A stretch of DNA of 64,000 nucleotides from Herbaspirillum sp. AP02. Lineage in GTDB: Bacteria > Pseudomonadota > Gammaproteobacteria > Burkholderiales > Burkholderiaceae_D. Below, in pieces: positions 1-8,144 of this stretch. A program made the position numbers and the translations under genes. Location of the stretch: positions 372,001 through 436,000 of the forward strand of contig NZ_JADWMY010000001.1 in the NCBI RefSeq assembly GCF_015767275.1, given 5' to 3'. Within the stretch, counting starts at the first letter, position 1, and each line of letters begins with the position of its first letter. The notes under the pieces were generated by a model. The model had not been told where the DNA came from. It did no database searches and saw only the letters and a list, made by a program, of their open reading frames with translations.

Positions 1-275
1 TTGACCTTGGAGACGATCATCTGCTCGACGATCTTGATCTGGTTGGCGGTGTCCTGCTCATCCTTGATGCCGTTGGCGATCAGGTCGAACTTGCCGGCAT
101 TGGCCTTCTGGTATTCGCGGGCGCCGTTTTCCATGTTCAGGAAGAACTCGTTGGCCAGCGACTTCATGACCAGCGCCACCTTGGGCTTGGCCGGGGTCTG
201 CGCCAGGGCGGCGCCGGGGAGGACTGCACAAGCCAGGGTAGCAATGGCGAAATGGCGGCGGGTGAATTTGTTCAT
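1..275 (-). CDS. Sugar ABC transporter substrate-binding protein, N-terminal part
   Basis: The gene runs off the left edge; only about 91 residues are visible. The product opens with a Sec-type signal peptide (MNKFTRRHFAIATLACAV, then an alanine-rich cleavage region ending ALAQ). The mature part begins KPKVALVMKSLANEFF, the typical first strand of periplasmic binding proteins of the RbsB/Peripla_BP_4 type, where the motif contacts the sugar. The start at 275 is supported by a GGAG upstream. A perfect 16-bp LacI/GalR-type palindrome lies about 60 bp upstream, so the gene probably heads a sugar-uptake operon controlled by a LacI-family repressor. The sugar cannot be named from this fragment. 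Confidence 0.85.
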   Translation of the reverse strand, partial: MNKFTRRHFAIATLACAVLPGAALAQTPAKPKVALVMKSLANEFFLNMENGAREYQKANAGKFDLIANGIKDEQDTANQIKIVEQMIVSKV

Positions 276-333
276 CTGGGTCTCCAGTATTGATGTTGCC
301 GGCGTTTCCTAGAAGATAGACGCCGTTATCGGT

Positions 334-349
334 GCGCAAACGTTTGCGC
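334..349. promoter_or_regulatory. LacI/GalR-family operator, perfect 16-bp palindrome
   Basis: The sequence GCGCAAACGTTTGCGC is identical to its reverse complement. It has the central CG and GCAAACGTTTGC core typical of LacI/PurR-type operators. It sits 59 bp upstream of the leftward sugar-binding-protein start at 275, a normal operator position. The identity of the repressor is not visible here. Confidence 0.8.
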
Positions 350-382
350 GGTTTGGAGAATAGCACCGCGAAATTAGAAAAT

Positions 383-404
383 AAAGCTGCAGTGCAGCTT
401 TTTT
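383..404. terminator. Possible bidirectional intrinsic terminator
   Basis: An 8-bp perfect stem (383-390 with 394-401, AAAGCTGC/GCAGCTTT) with a 3-base loop is followed by T-rich sequence on both strands. It lies upstream of the LacI-type operator and may insulate the sugar operon from leftward transcription. The 3-base loop is tight, so confidence is moderate. Confidence 0.4.
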
Positions 405-834
405 CAGCTTATCGAGGTGTAGACAGAAGTTTAGGGAAAGCCTGTCGGCAAGGCACAGAGCGCCTCCAAGGCAGATTTGCGGTCGATCTGCTGCCTAAAA
501 GCACACGGCGGGACGCGCAGATGTGATGCTCCAAGCGCAATTGAAGTACAAAAAACGGGGAACGGAAAAACAGGACATACAGGAAATGGAGAGCGGAGGA
601 AGGCAGCCATGGGCGAAGCCAAGCAAGAAGGCAGACATCGGCAAACATGGCGGAGACCAGCGCAGCACCGCGCCCATGTCCGGGCCCCTGCCCGGGATGG
701 GAACGGCATACTTCAGGCTGGCACTGGTTCTGCGCCTGGTCGCCGGGTCAGGCAGGCAGCGCACTTTGCGTGCGCCCTGCTCCGTCACGCGCCAGACCGA
801 TGCCGGCGCACACCCGGGTTATCCGGTGGGAGGA
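405..834. other. Intergenic stretch without a convincing gene
   Basis: About 430 bases. Open frames exist on both strands, but none has a good ribosome site, a recognisable protein or plausible composition. I see no structural RNA or clear repeat. Confidence 0.5.
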
Positions 835-960
835 TCAGTGACCGAAATGCGTACGGCGCCAGACGTAGGCACCAAAGGCGCAGCTACCCACCACCACGTA
901 CAAGGCATACCACACCAACATTTGACCGCCATAGGCCATGAGCATTTCCATCAGGTTCAT
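835..960 (-). CDS. Small single-pass membrane protein, 41 aa
   Basis: I do not recognise the family. The start at 960 is chosen because AGAGGAGA lies just upstream of the ATG; a longer in-frame reading exists but lacks such a site. The 41-residue product has one hydrophobic stretch (about residues 13-32, MLVWYALYVVVGSCAFGAYV) followed by a positively charged tail WRRTHFGH. This suggests an inner-membrane helix with a cytoplasmic C-terminus. It stands alone between long non-coding stretches. It resembles the general style of small respiratory or transporter accessory peptides, but I see no specific motif of CydX or CcmD. Confidence 0.55.
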   Translation of the reverse strand: MNLMEMLMAYGGQMLVWYALYVVVGSCAFGAYVWRRTHFGH

Positions 961-1450
961 GTTTGTCTCCTCTGATATGACTGCTGCGCTGTTATTCGCG
1001 CCGCTTATCGTCCCAAGGGATGAAAATGTCGAAACAACAACATCCCCCACTTGCTGCGGGCCTTGCTGTCACCCGAAAACGGCCCGGCGCCCTTCCACGC
1101 CGCGCCGATAAAGGCCCGTGCAAATATCTTCCTACTGCCAAATGATGATGTAAAGAATCCATTATTCCGCGCAGCAGCATTTGGCGCCCGCCCTGCCCTG
1201 CATCAACGGAACCAAGCAGTAGTGCGCATTCTCACGGATGAGCACATAAGCCCATTGCAGGGCGGATATGCACTAACGGTGTGCAAAAACTTAATTTTTG
1301 ATCAATCTTTTGCGTTGCAAAACCGAAAGTTGTGGAATAGTCGCCAAACGACGACGTGATGCGAATTCCACGCGGAATTGGGATGTTTTCAGGCGGCATC
1401 CGCCCTGCTTGCCGCCCCGACATTTCACGATGGCCTGATGTTCACGCCGC
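961..1450. other. Intergenic stretch, AT-richer than its neighbours
   Basis: About 490 bases between the small membrane protein and the 3' end of nhaA. The segment around 1270-1340 is clearly AT-richer than the surrounding coding DNA. I find no credible ORF, tRNA or strong hairpin. It should contain the promoter of the small membrane protein gene. Confidence 0.5.
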
Positions 1451-2635
1451 TTATATCTTGCGCCACAACACCAGCGTTCCGCACAGGCCCGCCAGGATGG
1501 AGCCGCCCAGCACGCCGAGCTTGAGCTTGGCCTCGAAATCGGCACTGAGGCCCTGGAAGGCCAGGCCACCGATGAACAGGCTCATCGTAAAGCCGATGCC
1601 GCACAGCATGCACACCCCGACGAACTGGCGCGTGGTAGCGCCGGCCGGTGCATCGGCCAGGCCGCTGCGCACCATCAGCCAGGCGGCGCCGAAGACGCCG
1701 ATGGTCTTGCCCAATACCAGCCCGGCGGCAATCCCCAGTGGAATCGGCTCGAACAGGCTGCCCAGCGACATCCCCTGCAGCGAAACGCCGGCATTGGCAA
1801 AGGCGAACATCGGCAACACCAGGAAGGCCACCCAAGGGTGCAGCCCGTGTTCCAGTGCGCCGGCCAGCGGCTGCTCGTCGGCATCGCGCATGGGAATGGC
1901 CAGCGCCGTCACCACCCCGGCCAACGTAGCGTGGATGCCGGACTTGAGCACACAGACCCAGATCACCAGCCCCACCAGCAGATAGACATCGGCGCGCCGC
2001 ACGCCGCTGCGATTGAGCAGCAGCAGCACCAGGCTGCCCACGCCGGCGCCAGCCAGCATGCCCAGTGAGAGGTTGTCGGTATAGAACAGGGCGATGACGA
2101 CGATGGCACCCAGATCGTCGATGATGGCCACGGCCGTCAGGAACACCTTGAGCGAAGTCGGCACCCGTGAGCCCAGCAGCATGACGATGCCGATGGCAAA
2201 CGCGATATCGGTGGCAGCCGGGATGGCCCAGCCGCGCAGGGCAACCGAGTCGCCGAGATTGATCAGGGCATAGATGCCGGCCGGCACGACCATGCCGCCC
2301 AGGGCAGCGGCAGCGGGCAGGATGGCCATCTTGCGCGAGGCCAGTTCGCCTTCCACGAATTCGCGCTTGATCTCCAGCCCGACCAGGAAGAAGAACACCG
2401 CCATCCACAAATCATTGACCCACAGCAGCAAGGGCTTGGACAAGACCACCAGCCCGCCGATATCGACCGTACCCTGAATCCGCGTGAAACCCTCGTAGGC
2501 CTGACGCCAGCCACTGTTGCTGACCACCAGCGCGAGTACGGCGGCAATGGCGAGCACGATGCCGCCGGCCGCTTCATGCGCGAAGAATCGGGTAAAGGCG
2601 TTACCGCCCTGGGATTGGTGAGGGGTGTGGGCCAA
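1451..2635 (-). CDS. nhaA: Na+/H+ antiporter NhaA
   Basis: The 394-aa product matches the usual NhaA length (E. coli 388 aa). It is an inner-membrane, pH-regulated antiporter that exports Na+ or Li+ in exchange for protons. Diagnostic segments are visible: the N-terminal helix with SNSGW, WVNDLWMAVFFFLVGLEIKRE, PAATDIAFAIG (the first functional aspartate), and TAVAIIDDLGAIVVIALFY with the paired Asp-Asp that binds the ion. About 11-12 hydrophobic segments are present. AAGGAG precedes the ATG with good spacing. The gene appears monocistronic. No NhaR-type regulator is adjacent. Confidence 0.95.
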   Translation of the reverse strand: MAHTPHQSQGGNAFTRFFAHEAAGGIVLAIAAVLALVVSNSGWRQAYEGFTRIQGTVDIGGLVVLSKPLLLWVNDLWMAVFFFLVGLEIKREFVEGELASRKMAILPAAAALGGMVVPAGIYALINLGDSVALRGWAIPAATDIAFAIGIVMLLGSRVPTSLKVFLTAVAIIDDLGAIVVIALFYTDNLSLGMLAGAGVGSLVLLLLNRSGVRRADVYLLVGLVIWVCVLKSGIHATLAGVVTALAIPMRDADEQPLAGALEHGLHPWVAFLVLPMFAFANAGVSLQGMSLGSLFEPIPLGIAAGLVLGKTIGVFGAAWLMVRSGLADAPAGATTRQFVGVCMLCGIGFTMSLFIGGLAFQGLSADFEAKLKLGVLGGSILAGLCGTLVLWRKI

Positions 2636-2759
2636 TGGCTGCTCCTTGTTGTCGTTTCATGAACCAGGCCAGACTGTAACAAGGCAGCGCCCATTCTCCA
2701 AGTCTTGACGACGGTTGGGACGGCTCCCACCGGTACATCGAGCGCAAACAAAATGAACA

Positions 2760-2794
2760 AAAAAAAGGGCCGTCCCTCTCCACAGGAACGGCCC
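2760..2794 (-). terminator. Intrinsic terminator of the universal stress protein gene
   Basis: On the minus strand an arm GGGCCGT-type stem (2788-2794 with 2767-2773) closes a short loop and is followed by a run of T (the A-run at about 2759-2766 on the plus strand). It lies about 60 bp past the usp stop codon and 120 bp upstream of nhaA. Confidence 0.8.
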
Positions 2795-2854
2795 GACCCT
2801 CCACACCACAAACCTTATACCGGGCGCCCCGCTACAGGGACGCGCCTTGATGGA

Positions 2855-3292
2855 TCAACGGAACACCAGAACCGGCACCTTGCTGCGTGCCAGCAGCTTC
2901 TGCGTCTGGCTGCCCATGAGCAAGCGGCCCAGTGTCGAACGCGCCTTGGAGGCCATGAAGATGGCATCGCAGTGCTCGCGTTCGGCCACGCGCATGATTT
3001 CCTCGTAGGGGCGGCCACCCTGGGCCACCTGAACCGTGCAGGGCACACCCTGTTCGCGCGCCATCTCGGTGATCATCTCGACGCTGGCCATGGCACGGGC
3101 GCGGCCCGCTTCACCGGTACGGGCTACGTCCACCCCCACGCTCACCTCGGGGATGGACAGCGCCCGCAGATTGCCGGCCACCGACAGGCCCACCAGATTG
3201 CTGCCACAGCTCTTGGCCAGTGCGATGGCCGCCTTCACGGACTCGTTGCACAAACGGGAACCATCGGTTGCCAGCAGTATGTTCTTGAACAT
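2855..3292 (-). CDS. Universal stress protein (UspA family) with altered nucleotide loop
   Basis: The 145-aa product is a single Usp domain: MFKNILLATDGS at the N-terminus (strand 1 and the conserved Asp), and the C-terminal block MASKARSTLGRLLMGSQ followed by KVPVLVFR. In ATP-binding Usp proteins the loop reads G-x2-G-x9-G-S/T. Here the final G-S is present, but the first two glycines are alanines, so nucleotide binding may be weakened or lost. This is an inference from the motif alone. GAGG precedes the ATG. The upstream region carries two FNR-like boxes and a fitting -10 element, suggesting induction at low oxygen. The gene has its own terminator and is probably monocistronic. Confidence 0.9.
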   Translation of the reverse strand: MFKNILLATDGSRLCNESVKAAIALAKSCGSNLVGLSVAGNLRALSIPEVSVGVDVARTGEAGRARAMASVEMITEMAREQGVPCTVQVAQGGRPYEEIMRVAEREHCDAIFMASKARSTLGRLLMGSQTQKLLARSKVPVLVFR

Positions 3293-3318
3293 GATGACCT
3301 CAGCGGGTGACAGAATTG

Positions 3319-3349
3319 GCGTCGAACTCGTATTGCGTCGAACTCGTAT
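3319..3349. repeat. Two 15-bp direct repeats in the usp leader
   Basis: GCGTCGAACTCGTAT occurs at 3319-3333 and again at 3335-3349, a period of 16 bp. The pair lies between the predicted transcription start (about 3349) and the usp start codon at 3292, so it would fall in the 5' untranslated region. Confidence 0.9.
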
Positions 3350-3383
3350 GACTGCATACTAAGGCCGCACCATCTGAAGCGAC

Positions 3384-3397
3384 TTGACATGCATCAA
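3384..3397. promoter_or_regulatory. FNR/Anr-type box, class II position upstream of usp
   Basis: TTGAC-ATGC-ATCAA matches the FNR consensus TTGAT-N4-ATCAA with one change. On the minus strand a -10-like TAGTAT lies at 3361-3356, giving a predicted start near 3349. The box centre (3390.5) is then about 41.5 bp upstream, the classic class II activator position. Confidence 0.7.
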
Positions 3398-3432
3398 GCG
3401 CCACAGGCTCCCCTCGCCCCTTGCACGCGCAT

Positions 3433-3446
3433 TTGCGCTGGATCAA
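3433..3446. promoter_or_regulatory. Second, weaker FNR-like box
   Basis: TTGCG-CTGG-ATCAA shares the ATCAA half-site and 14-bp architecture with the box at 3384. Its centre is 49 bp further upstream (about -90). It could be an auxiliary site or chance; the left half is poor. Confidence 0.4.
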
Positions 3447-3526
3447 ATGACGCCCTGCATGGGCAGTCCGGATGCAAAAACGGCCTGCGCAATGGCAGGC
3501 CGTCTGCAGACATCAAGGGCGCTCGT

Positions 3527-4327
3527 CTATGCCGGACGAAACGCCAGGAAACGCTCCACCAGTCGCTGCAGCACCGGCTTGAGCTGACCGGCCAGGGTGT
3601 CATCCAGCGCGTACGGGGCCTCTTCCTGCATGTAGCTGCGCTGGGCCAGTTCCAGCTGCATGGCGTGGACCTGCTGCGCCGGCTGTCCATAGTGGCGCGT
3701 GATATAGCCGCCCTTGAAGCGGCCATTGAGCACCGCCGGGTAGTGCGGCGCCAGTTGCTGCGCCAGCGCCAGCAGATCTTCGCCCAGGCCTGGCGCGCAG
3801 GCCGCACCACTGGCGTTGCCGAAATTGAAGACCGGCAGTTCGCCCTCGAACAGATGGGGGATGACCGAGCGGATCGAATGCGCATCCCACAGCAAGGCAT
3901 AACCGTGGATGGCCTTGAGGCGCGCCAGTTCGCCCTGCAGGGCCGCATGATAGGGATGCCAGTAGATCTGCAGACGGCGCGCGATCTCGGCCTCATCCGG
4001 CTCGCAGCCGGGACGATACAGGGCGACGTTGTCGAAGGTGGTCAAGGGGCACAGGCCCGTGGTGTTCTGCCCCGGATACAGGCTCTGCCCATCGGCCGGA
4101 CGGTTCAGGTCGATGGTGTAGCGCGAGTGGAAAGGCCGCAGCACCGAAACGCCCAGCGTACTGGCAAAGTCGTAGAGCTCGGCGATGTGCCAGTCGGTAT
4201 CGTCAACCTGCAGGCCGGTCTCGCTGAAGGACGATTGCAGGTCCTGCGGCAATTGCGTGCCGACGTGGGGCATGGAAATCAGCAAGGGGGTGCTGCCCTG
4301 GTGCAACTGGTAGATATCGTTCGACAT
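3527..4327 (-). CDS. hutG: N-formylglutamate deformylase HutG
   Basis: The 266-aa protein hydrolyses N-formyl-L-glutamate to glutamate and formate, the last step of the deiminase branch of histidine degradation in the cytosol. Recognisable blocks are LLISMPHVGTQLP (a metal-binding His near the N-terminus), DDTDWHIAELYDFA, RYTIDLNRP, LLWDAHSIRS, and FNFGNASG; length is normal for the family. GAGGAAG precedes the ATG. The gene begins 10 bp after hutF and is the last member of the leftward IclR/ABC/hutD/hutF/hutG set, so formiminoglutamate is processed by two successive enzymes of one transcript. Confidence 0.93.
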   Translation of the reverse strand: MSNDIYQLHQGSTPLLISMPHVGTQLPQDLQSSFSETGLQVDDTDWHIAELYDFASTLGVSVLRPFHSRYTIDLNRPADGQSLYPGQNTTGLCPLTTFDNVALYRPGCEPDEAEIARRLQIYWHPYHAALQGELARLKAIHGYALLWDAHSIRSVIPHLFEGELPVFNFGNASGAACAPGLGEDLLALAQQLAPHYPAVLNGRFKGGYITRHYGQPAQQVHAMQLELAQRSYMQEEAPYALDDTLAGQLKPVLQRLVERFLAFRPA

Positions 4328-4337
4328 GGTTTCTTCC

Positions 4338-5768
4338 TCAATCCTTCAACAGTTCGGCGACGGCGCTGCGATAGGCGCGGCGGGCGCTGTCTTCCAGCGC
4401 ATGACGGCCGGCCGCGACCACCTGGCGACCACCGACGTAGACATCGTGGATGGGCTGGCCGTCATGTTCGCAGAAGACCAGCGCCGACAGCAGTTGCTCC
4501 GGGCTGCGGTCGGCCAGGTTGATGTCCTCGCCGTCGAGGACGATGAAATCGGCACGCTGGCCCACGGCCAGCCCCGCCACCGGGCGTCCGCTGGCCGCGG
4601 CGGCACCCGCCACGGCGCGGGCATACAGGCGCTCGCCGACGATGGGCTCGGCTTCGGAAGCCAGCACGTTGCGCCGCCGATGGTGCAGGCGCTGTCCATA
4701 TTCCAGCAGGCGCAGTTCAGAGCGCAGGTTGATGGCGATATTGCTGTCCGAGCCGATGCCCCAGCGGGTATTGGACTCCAGCAGGCGGGCCGCATCGATG
4801 ATGCCGTCTCCGAGGTTGGCCTCGGTGGTCGGGCATAGCCCCACGACGGCGCCACTGGCGGCCACGGCCTGGTATTCGGCGGCGTCCATGTGGGTGGCAT
4901 GTACCAGGCACCAGCGTGCATCGACCGCCTGCAGCGAATGCAGCAACTGCACCGGCCGCTGGCCGCACCAGGCCAGACAGTCCTGAACTTCACGTTCCTG
5001 TTCGGCGATATGAATATGCACCGGAGCGTCCTGCCCGCCGGACTGGTGGCGCAAGCCGCTGACCAGTTCGTCCAGCCCGGCCGGCGACACCGCCCGCAGC
5101 GAATGCGGCGCCACGCCATAGCGGCGCATGGGATTTTCCGGCAAGGCGTGCAGCAGGCGCTCGCGCAGGGCCAGCAGGCTCTGCGCCGAGCCGATGAAGC
5201 GCGCCTGCTCGGCCAAGGTCGGCTGGCTGCCGAAGCCGCCGTACTGGTACAGCACCGGCAGCAAGGTCATGCCGATGCCGACGTCGCCGGCGGCCTGCAT
5301 CACCCGCAGCCCCAGTTCGGCCGGATCGGCATAGGCCGCGCCGCCAGGGGCATGGTGCAGGTAATGGAATTCGCAGACCGAGGTATAGCCGGCCTTGAGC
5401 ATCTCGATGTAGAGATGGCGGGCAATGGCTTCCAGATGTTCCGGTTGCAGGCGCTGGGCGAAGCGGTACATCAGCTTGCGCCAGCTCCAGAAGGAGTCGG
5501 AGGGGCTGCCCATGACTTCGGTCAGCCCGGCCATGGCGCGCTGGAAGGCATGCGAGTGCAGATTGGGCATGCCGGCGATCACCGGGCCGCTGGCTACTGC
5601 GGCTTGCCCTGGGGGCAGGTCGGCACTTACTTCGATGAGCGTGCCGGTCCCGTCCCAGCGCAGCATGACATTGCGGCGCCAGCCTTCCGGCAGCAGCGCC
5701 AGCGGGCAGAAGATCGCGCCACCGGCATGGGTGAGTTGTTGAGGGTCTTGTTCGCGAGGCGATGCCAT
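4338..5768 (-). CDS. hutF: Formimidoylglutamate deiminase HutF
   Basis: The 476-aa product belongs to the amidohydrolase superfamily. It deiminates N-formimino-L-glutamate to N-formyl-L-glutamate and ammonia. The metal-binding H-x-H appears in MPNLHSHAFQRAMAG, with later HIHIAEQ, VHATHMD and GIGSDSN segments carrying the remaining histidines and the catalytic Asp. AGGTGAG precedes the ATG; the first 15-20 residues are less conserved in style, so a slightly shorter protein is possible. It is followed by hutG after 10 bp. HutF plus HutG defines the deiminase/deformylase branch, rather than the one-step HutG formiminoglutamase route. Confidence 0.93.
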   Translation of the reverse strand: MASPREQDPQQLTHAGGAIFCPLALLPEGWRRNVMLRWDGTGTLIEVSADLPPGQAAVASGPVIAGMPNLHSHAFQRAMAGLTEVMGSPSDSFWSWRKLMYRFAQRLQPEHLEAIARHLYIEMLKAGYTSVCEFHYLHHAPGGAAYADPAELGLRVMQAAGDVGIGMTLLPVLYQYGGFGSQPTLAEQARFIGSAQSLLALRERLLHALPENPMRRYGVAPHSLRAVSPAGLDELVSGLRHQSGGQDAPVHIHIAEQEREVQDCLAWCGQRPVQLLHSLQAVDARWCLVHATHMDAAEYQAVAASGAVVGLCPTTEANLGDGIIDAARLLESNTRWGIGSDSNIAINLRSELRLLEYGQRLHHRRRNVLASEAEPIVGERLYARAVAGAAAASGRPVAGLAVGQRADFIVLDGEDINLADRSPEQLLSALVFCEHDGQPIHDVYVGGRQVVAAGRHALEDSARRAYRSAVAELLKD

Positions 5769-5884
5769 GTGCTCACCTTTATTATTGGCGTTTCAAAAAA
5801 TGGATGCCCGGCCCGGCCATACCGCTTGCAGCGGGTGGAAGATGAGCGTGCCGGCAATGCGGGTACTACATCTGCGCTCCCTGG

Positions 5885-6532
5885 TCAGGGCTTGAGGTGG
5901 ATGCAGACCGCCAGGACGACGCTGCCGGGGGTACACAGCAGGTCAGGCAGCCGTGCGCCCTGGCCGTCACGCAGGCGGGCAAATTCGCCGCAGCGCAGGG
6001 CTTGCTGCAGGCCGCTTTCATCAGAAAGACAAGCCGCACCACGCGCTACGTAGAGCAGTGCGGTATCGGCCGGCAAGCAGCGCGAATTCTGCTCGCGCAA
6101 GACCACCACCTTGCCGACGGCGCGTTCGCGCCGCACCATCAGGTTGAAGTCCAGCGTAGGTGCGCCATGCAACTGTACGCTGATGCCTTGTTCACCTGGA
6201 AAGTCATGCGGTACGAAGCATTCTGCCAGGTCGTGCAAGAGTTGCCCGTCCGCATACATGCCAAAGCCACCACCTTCCAGCAAGACGATGGTGCGGTCGA
6301 TGCCGTCAAAGGTCGAGAACGCGCCGTCGGCACCCACGTCGGCCACGCTGACCCGCCACAGGAAACCGGCGAAATCCGACTGCGGTGGCTCCACGCAGAG
6401 CTCACGCGTCTGCCCCCCCTCGTTCTTCCAGGGGACGGCGGCGACACGGCCCAGTTCGCCGACGAACTGGATGGCACTGGCCTGCTTTTCCGTGCGCGCC
6501 GTGGCTGGCATCAGGTTCAGATCAAGCGCCAT
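5885..6532 (-). CDS. hutD: HutD family protein
   Basis: About 215 aa. HutD proteins are cupin-like and often found in hut operons; their exact role is unsettled, with a suggested limiting or regulatory function in histidine use. Characteristic stretches are [17 protein letters not shown] near the N-terminus, [19 protein letters not shown], and [14 protein letters not shown]. The start at 6532 overlaps the ABC ATPase gene by 11 bp (translational coupling); another ATG seven codons later is also possible. The 116-bp gap to hutF shows no convincing terminator. Confidence 0.88.
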   Translation of the reverse strand: MALDLNLMPATARTEKQASAIQFVGELGRVAAVPWKNEGGQTRELCVEPPQSDFAGFLWRVSVADVGADGAFSTFDGIDRTIVLLEGGGFGMYADGQLLHDLAECFVPHDFPGEQGISVQLHGAPTLDFNLMVRRERAVGKVVVLREQNSRCLPADTALLYVARGAACLSDESGLQQALRCGEFARLRDGQGARLPDLLCTPGSVVLAVCIHLKP

Positions 6533-7298
6533 GGGCCACCTCGCGTGCCAGCATGGTTTGCAGGAAGCTGCGGGTACGGGCTTCACGCGGCGCGGTGAAG
6601 ATGGCCGAGGGCGGCCCGGATTCGACGATGCTGCCATGGTCCATCACCACCACCACATCGGCGACCTCGCGGGCAAAGCCCATTTCATGGGTGACGATGA
6701 GCATGGTCATGCCTTCGGCCGCCAGGTCCTTCATCACCTGCAGCACTTCGCCCACCAGTTCCGGGTCGAGCGCCGAGGTCGGTTCGTCGAACAGCATCAC
6801 CTTGGGGTCCATGGCCAGGGCGCGGGCGATCGCCACGCGCTGCTTCTGGCCACCGGACAGCGTGCCGGGGAAGTCTTTGGCCTTGTGCTCCAGGCCGACC
6901 TTCTTCAACAGCCGCAGACCTTGCTCCTGTGCCTCCTTGCGCGGTACGCCACGCAGGCAGGTCGGCGCCAGGGTGATGTTGTCCAGCACGCTCAGATGGG
7001 GGAACAGATTGAATGACTGGAAGACCATGCCCACTTCGGCGCGCAAGGCATCGAGCTTGGTTTCGGGCATCATGCGACCGCCCTCCACCACCGGATGGCC
7101 GCTGACCACCACGGTGCCGCCTTCGGCGGTCTCCAGGCCGTTCAGGCAGCGCAGGAAAGTGCTCTTGCCACTGCCGCTGGGGCCGATGACCACCACCACC
7201 TGGCTGGGTTGAACTGCAAAGTCGATGTTCTTGAGTACGACATGACTGCCGAAGGATTTCTGCAATCCCTTGATTTCGACGATGGGCTGCGACATCAC
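6522..7298 (-). CDS. Polar amino acid ABC transporter ATP-binding protein
   Basis: The 258-aa ATPase of a HisP/GlnQ-type importer. It shows Walker [10 protein letters not shown], the Q-loop ([16 protein letters not shown]), the signature [15 protein letters not shown], Walker [15 protein letters not shown] and the H-loop VTHEMGFA. It overlaps the permease gene by 4 bp (ATGA) and hutD by 11 bp, tying transport and catabolism together. The associated enzymes suggest histidine or formiminoglutamate as substrate. That is inferred from context, because ATPases do not determine specificity. Confidence 0.93.
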   Translation of the reverse strand: MMSQPIVEIKGLQKSFGSHVVLKNIDFAVQPSQVVVVIGPSGSGKSTFLRCLNGLETAEGGTVVVSGHPVVEGGRMMPETKLDALRAEVGMVFQSFNLFPHLSVLDNITLAPTCLRGVPRKEAQEQGLRLLKKVGLEHKAKDFPGTLSGGQKQRVAIARALAMDPKVMLFDEPTSALDPELVGEVLQVMKDLAAEGMTMLIVTHEMGFAREVADVVVVMDHGSIVESGPPSAIFTAPREARTRSFLQTMLAREVAHGA

Positions 7299-7960
7299 AC
7301 CCTCCCTTCCGAACGCAATACTTTCTCGATCCGGCGCAACACCAACGTGGTAGAGGTGGTGAGGACCAGGTAGATGACGGCGATGGCCAGGTAGGTCTCC
7401 AGCGACCGGTAGGTCACGCTGATGATCTTTTCGCCCTCGTGCATCAGGTCGGCGATGGTCAGCAACGACACCAGGGCCGAGTTCTTGATCAGCGCGATGA
7501 ATTCATTGCCCAGGGGCGGGATCATGCGCACGAAGGCCTGTGGCAGGATCACCCGGCGCATGGCCATGCGGTAAGGCAGGCCCAGCGAGCGGGCCGCTTC
7601 CATCTGGCCGCGCTCGATGGACTGGATGGAACCGCGTACGATCTCGGAGACATAGGCCCCGCTATAGATGCCCAGCCCGAGAATGCCGCAGACATAGGCC
7701 GGCAGGATCAGGCCCAGGTGCGGCAGCCCGAAGAACCACAGGAACAGTTGCACCAGCAGCGGCGTGCCGCGGACCAGGGTCAGGTAGACGGTACAGATGC
7801 CATAGACGAAGCGTCGCTGCGCATTGAGACGTCCCAGGCCGACCAGCAGGCCCAGCACGCAGCCCAACACCAGCGAGGCGGCGGTGATTTCCACCGTGAC
7901 CAGGGTGCCGTGGAGGAGCGCCGGCCAACTGTCCCAGACGCCTGAAAAATCCAGATTCAT
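7295..7960 (-). CDS. Polar amino acid ABC transporter permease
   Basis: A 221-aa inner-membrane permease of the HisM/GlnP family. The start at 7960 ([20 protein letters not shown]) has GGAG upstream; an upstream in-frame ATG lacks one. About five membrane helices are visible. The EAA-loop motif [22 protein letters not shown], which docks the ATPase, is well conserved. Only one permease gene is present, so the channel is probably a homodimer. A strong hairpin separates it from the binding-protein gene upstream. Confidence 0.92.
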   Translation of the reverse strand: MNLDFSGVWDSWPALLHGTLVTVEITAASLVLGCVLGLLVGLGRLNAQRRFVYGICTVYLTLVRGTPLLVQLFLWFFGLPHLGLILPAYVCGILGLGIYSGAYVSEIVRGSIQSIERGQMEAARSLGLPYRMAMRRVILPQAFVRMIPPLGNEFIALIKNSALVSLLTIADLMHEGEKIISVTYRSLETYLAIAVIYLVLTTSTTLVLRRIEKVLRSEGRV

Positions 7961-8065
7961 GAAATGCTCCGGCAAAAGAGGACCCATTCCCGGTCGGATC
8001 GTCAACGGGCCGGGCCTTGTGCGGTCTCAAGGAAGGAAACTACGTGAAACTGCAGGAAAAAATGC

Positions 8066-8111
8066 AGGAAAAACAGCGGCCGTCGGCCTCACCGGCACAT
8101 GCCGGCCGCTG
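8066..8111 (-). terminator. Intercistronic terminator/attenuator between binding protein and permease
   Basis: On the minus strand a 9-bp stem (8103-8111 with 8074-8082, CAGCGGCCG/CGGCCGCTG) encloses a smaller CCGGC/GCCGG hairpin and is followed by TTTTTCC. Two copies of TGCAGGAAAAA lie at 8051-8061 and 8063-8073. Such a partial terminator would let the binding protein be made in excess over the membrane parts. Confidence 0.7.
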
Positions 8112-8144
8112 CCCCGGGCGAAGCCGGTGCTTGAAGCGTAGCGC

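Noticed and set aside
477-975. Overlapping frames of 80-150 codons on both strands in the left intergenic region
   Set aside because: Low-complexity Arg/Gly/His translations, no ribosome sites, no family; kept as non-coding.
3389-4522. 377-codon rightward frame opposite hutG
   Set aside because: Shadow of hutG and the end of hutF; begins in the usp/hutG gap without a ribosome site.
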